Origin: Ramlibacter sp.
GTDB taxonomy: Bacteria > Pseudomonadota > Gammaproteobacteria > Burkholderiales > Burkholderiaceae
NCBI GenBank assembly: GCA_014376915.1
Contig: JACMQP010000088.1
Span: 1 to 8,388 of the forward strand
Length of the DNA: 8,388 nucleotides
Direction of reading: 5' to 3'
Made by a program: the position numbers and the translations under genes. The notes under the pieces were generated by a model. The model was not told the DNA's origin. It worked only from the letters and a program-made list of their open reading frames with translations, and did no database searches. Within the stretch, counting starts at the first letter, position 1, and every line of letters starts with the position of its first letter. Below are positions 7,777 through 8,388 of the stretch, piece after piece.

Positions 7777-8388
7777 TTACGCGGCCTTGCCGGCCGAGCC
7801 CACGATCACGGCGTTGAGTTCGTCGCTGAACTCGCGCACTTCGTCCATCACGGCCTTGTTGCGGCGGGCCAGCCAGTTGTAGCCCAGCACCGCGGGAATC
7901 GCCACTGCCAGTCCGAGCGCCGTCATGATGAGCGCCTCGCCCACCGGGCCGGCGACCTTGTCGATCGACGCCTGGCCGGAGATGCCGATGGCCGTGAGCG
8001 CATGGTAGATGCCCCAGACGGTGCCGAACAGGCCGACGAAAGGCGACGTCGAGCCTACGGTCGCCAGGAAAGCCAGGCCGCCCTGGGTGTTGGCGTGAAC
8101 GCGGTCGACGGCGCTGGTGATGCTCATCGGAATCCAGTCGTTCATCGGGATGTGGCTCTTGAGCCCACCGTGGTCGGTGGTCGCCTGCGCGCCCGCTTCG
8201 GCGATGAAGCGGTAGGCGCTGTTCTTCTCCAGGCCGGCCGCACCGTCGCGGACGCTCGCGGACGCCCAGAACTTCTGGTCCACGGTGCGGGCATGGCGCC
8301 CCATCTTGGTTTGTTCCAGCAGCTTCGTGACCATGATGTACCAGCTGCCCGCGCTCATGATGGCCAGCAGCACCAGCACCCCGCGGGC
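7777..8388 (-). CDS. exbB: ExbB proton-channel protein, MotA/TolQ/ExbB family (5' end outside window)
   Basis: Inner-membrane scaffold that forms a pentameric proton channel around ExbD and drives TonB. About 203 residues are visible and the frame runs open through the window edge, so the N-terminus is missing. The visible part begins inside the first membrane helix ('LVLLAIMSAGSWYIMV'). A cytoplasmic region follows, then the paired helices typical of the family: 'GSTSPFVGLFGTVWGIY' (codons about 8052-8002) and 'GEALIMTALGLAVAIPAVL'. The Glu at 7936-7938 matches the conserved channel glutamate of ExbB, and the threonines in both helices match the usual pore polar residues. A GTG at 8379 could be read as a start but would cut into the first helix, so the real start is expected beyond 8388. 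The stop lies 26 nt before exbD. TolQ is the close alternative; the tonB and receptor context favours ExbB. Confidence 0.92.
   Translation of the reverse strand, partial: ARGVLVLLAIMSAGSWYIMVTKLLEQTKMGRHARTVDQKFWASASVRDGAAGLEKNSAYRFIAEAGAQATTDHGGLKSHIPMNDWIPMSITSAVDRVHANTQGGLAFLATVGSTSPFVGLFGTVWGIYHALTAIGISGQASIDKVAGPVGEALIMTALGLAVAIPAVLGYNWLARRNKAVMDEVREFSDELNAVIVGSAGKAA

Noticed and set aside
8377..8379. GTG at 8379 as the true start of exbB
   Set aside because: The frame continues open to the window edge and this GTG falls inside the first membrane helix, so the protein would lose its N-terminal part.

Overview
The window is GC-rich, densely coded bacterial DNA carrying two converging transport blocks. 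The outer-membrane receptor, the TonB/ExbB/ExbD energy complex and the codon use point to a Gram-negative proteobacterium. The tandem exbD pair and the receptor N-terminus (signal peptide, then an 'RVEITGSNI' start of the plug) fit Burkholderiales, with Xanthomonadales as the main alternative. This placement rests on recognition by eye, not on a search.

Left block, + strand (8-2969): the distal part of an oligopeptide/dipeptide ABC transporter operon. It encodes an OppC-type inner-membrane permease and the two ATPases OppD and OppF. The genes are packed tightly: a 2-nt gap between oppC and oppD, and a 4-nt ATGA overlap between oppD and oppF. The binding protein and the OppB permease are not in the window. 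A TAG at 2-4, just before oppC, could be the end of oppB. The block ends in a strong, nearly symmetrical hairpin (2994-3029) that can terminate transcription from both sides.

Right block, - strand (8388 down to 3073): exbB (5' end outside the window), exbD, a second exbD, tonB, then a 207-bp gap and a large TonB-dependent outer-membrane receptor of 969 aa. ExbB and the two ExbD proteins would form the proton-driven motor in the inner membrane. TonB would carry the energy across the periplasm to the receptor, which imports an unidentified substrate. The gap before the receptor holds a pair of direct repeats at 11-bp spacing and, 27 nt before the start codon, a hairpin followed by five U. That hairpin looks like an attenuator for the receptor or a terminator for the exb-tonB transcript.

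No RNA genes, insertion sequences, CRISPR arrays, phage genes or defence genes were seen. The families are all familiar. The points worth a second look are the terminator-like hairpin in the receptor leader, the two ExbD paralogues with oppositely charged cytoplasmic tails, the cysteine pairs in the receptor and in TonB, the 11-proline run in TonB, and the possible link between the receptor and the Opp transporter.
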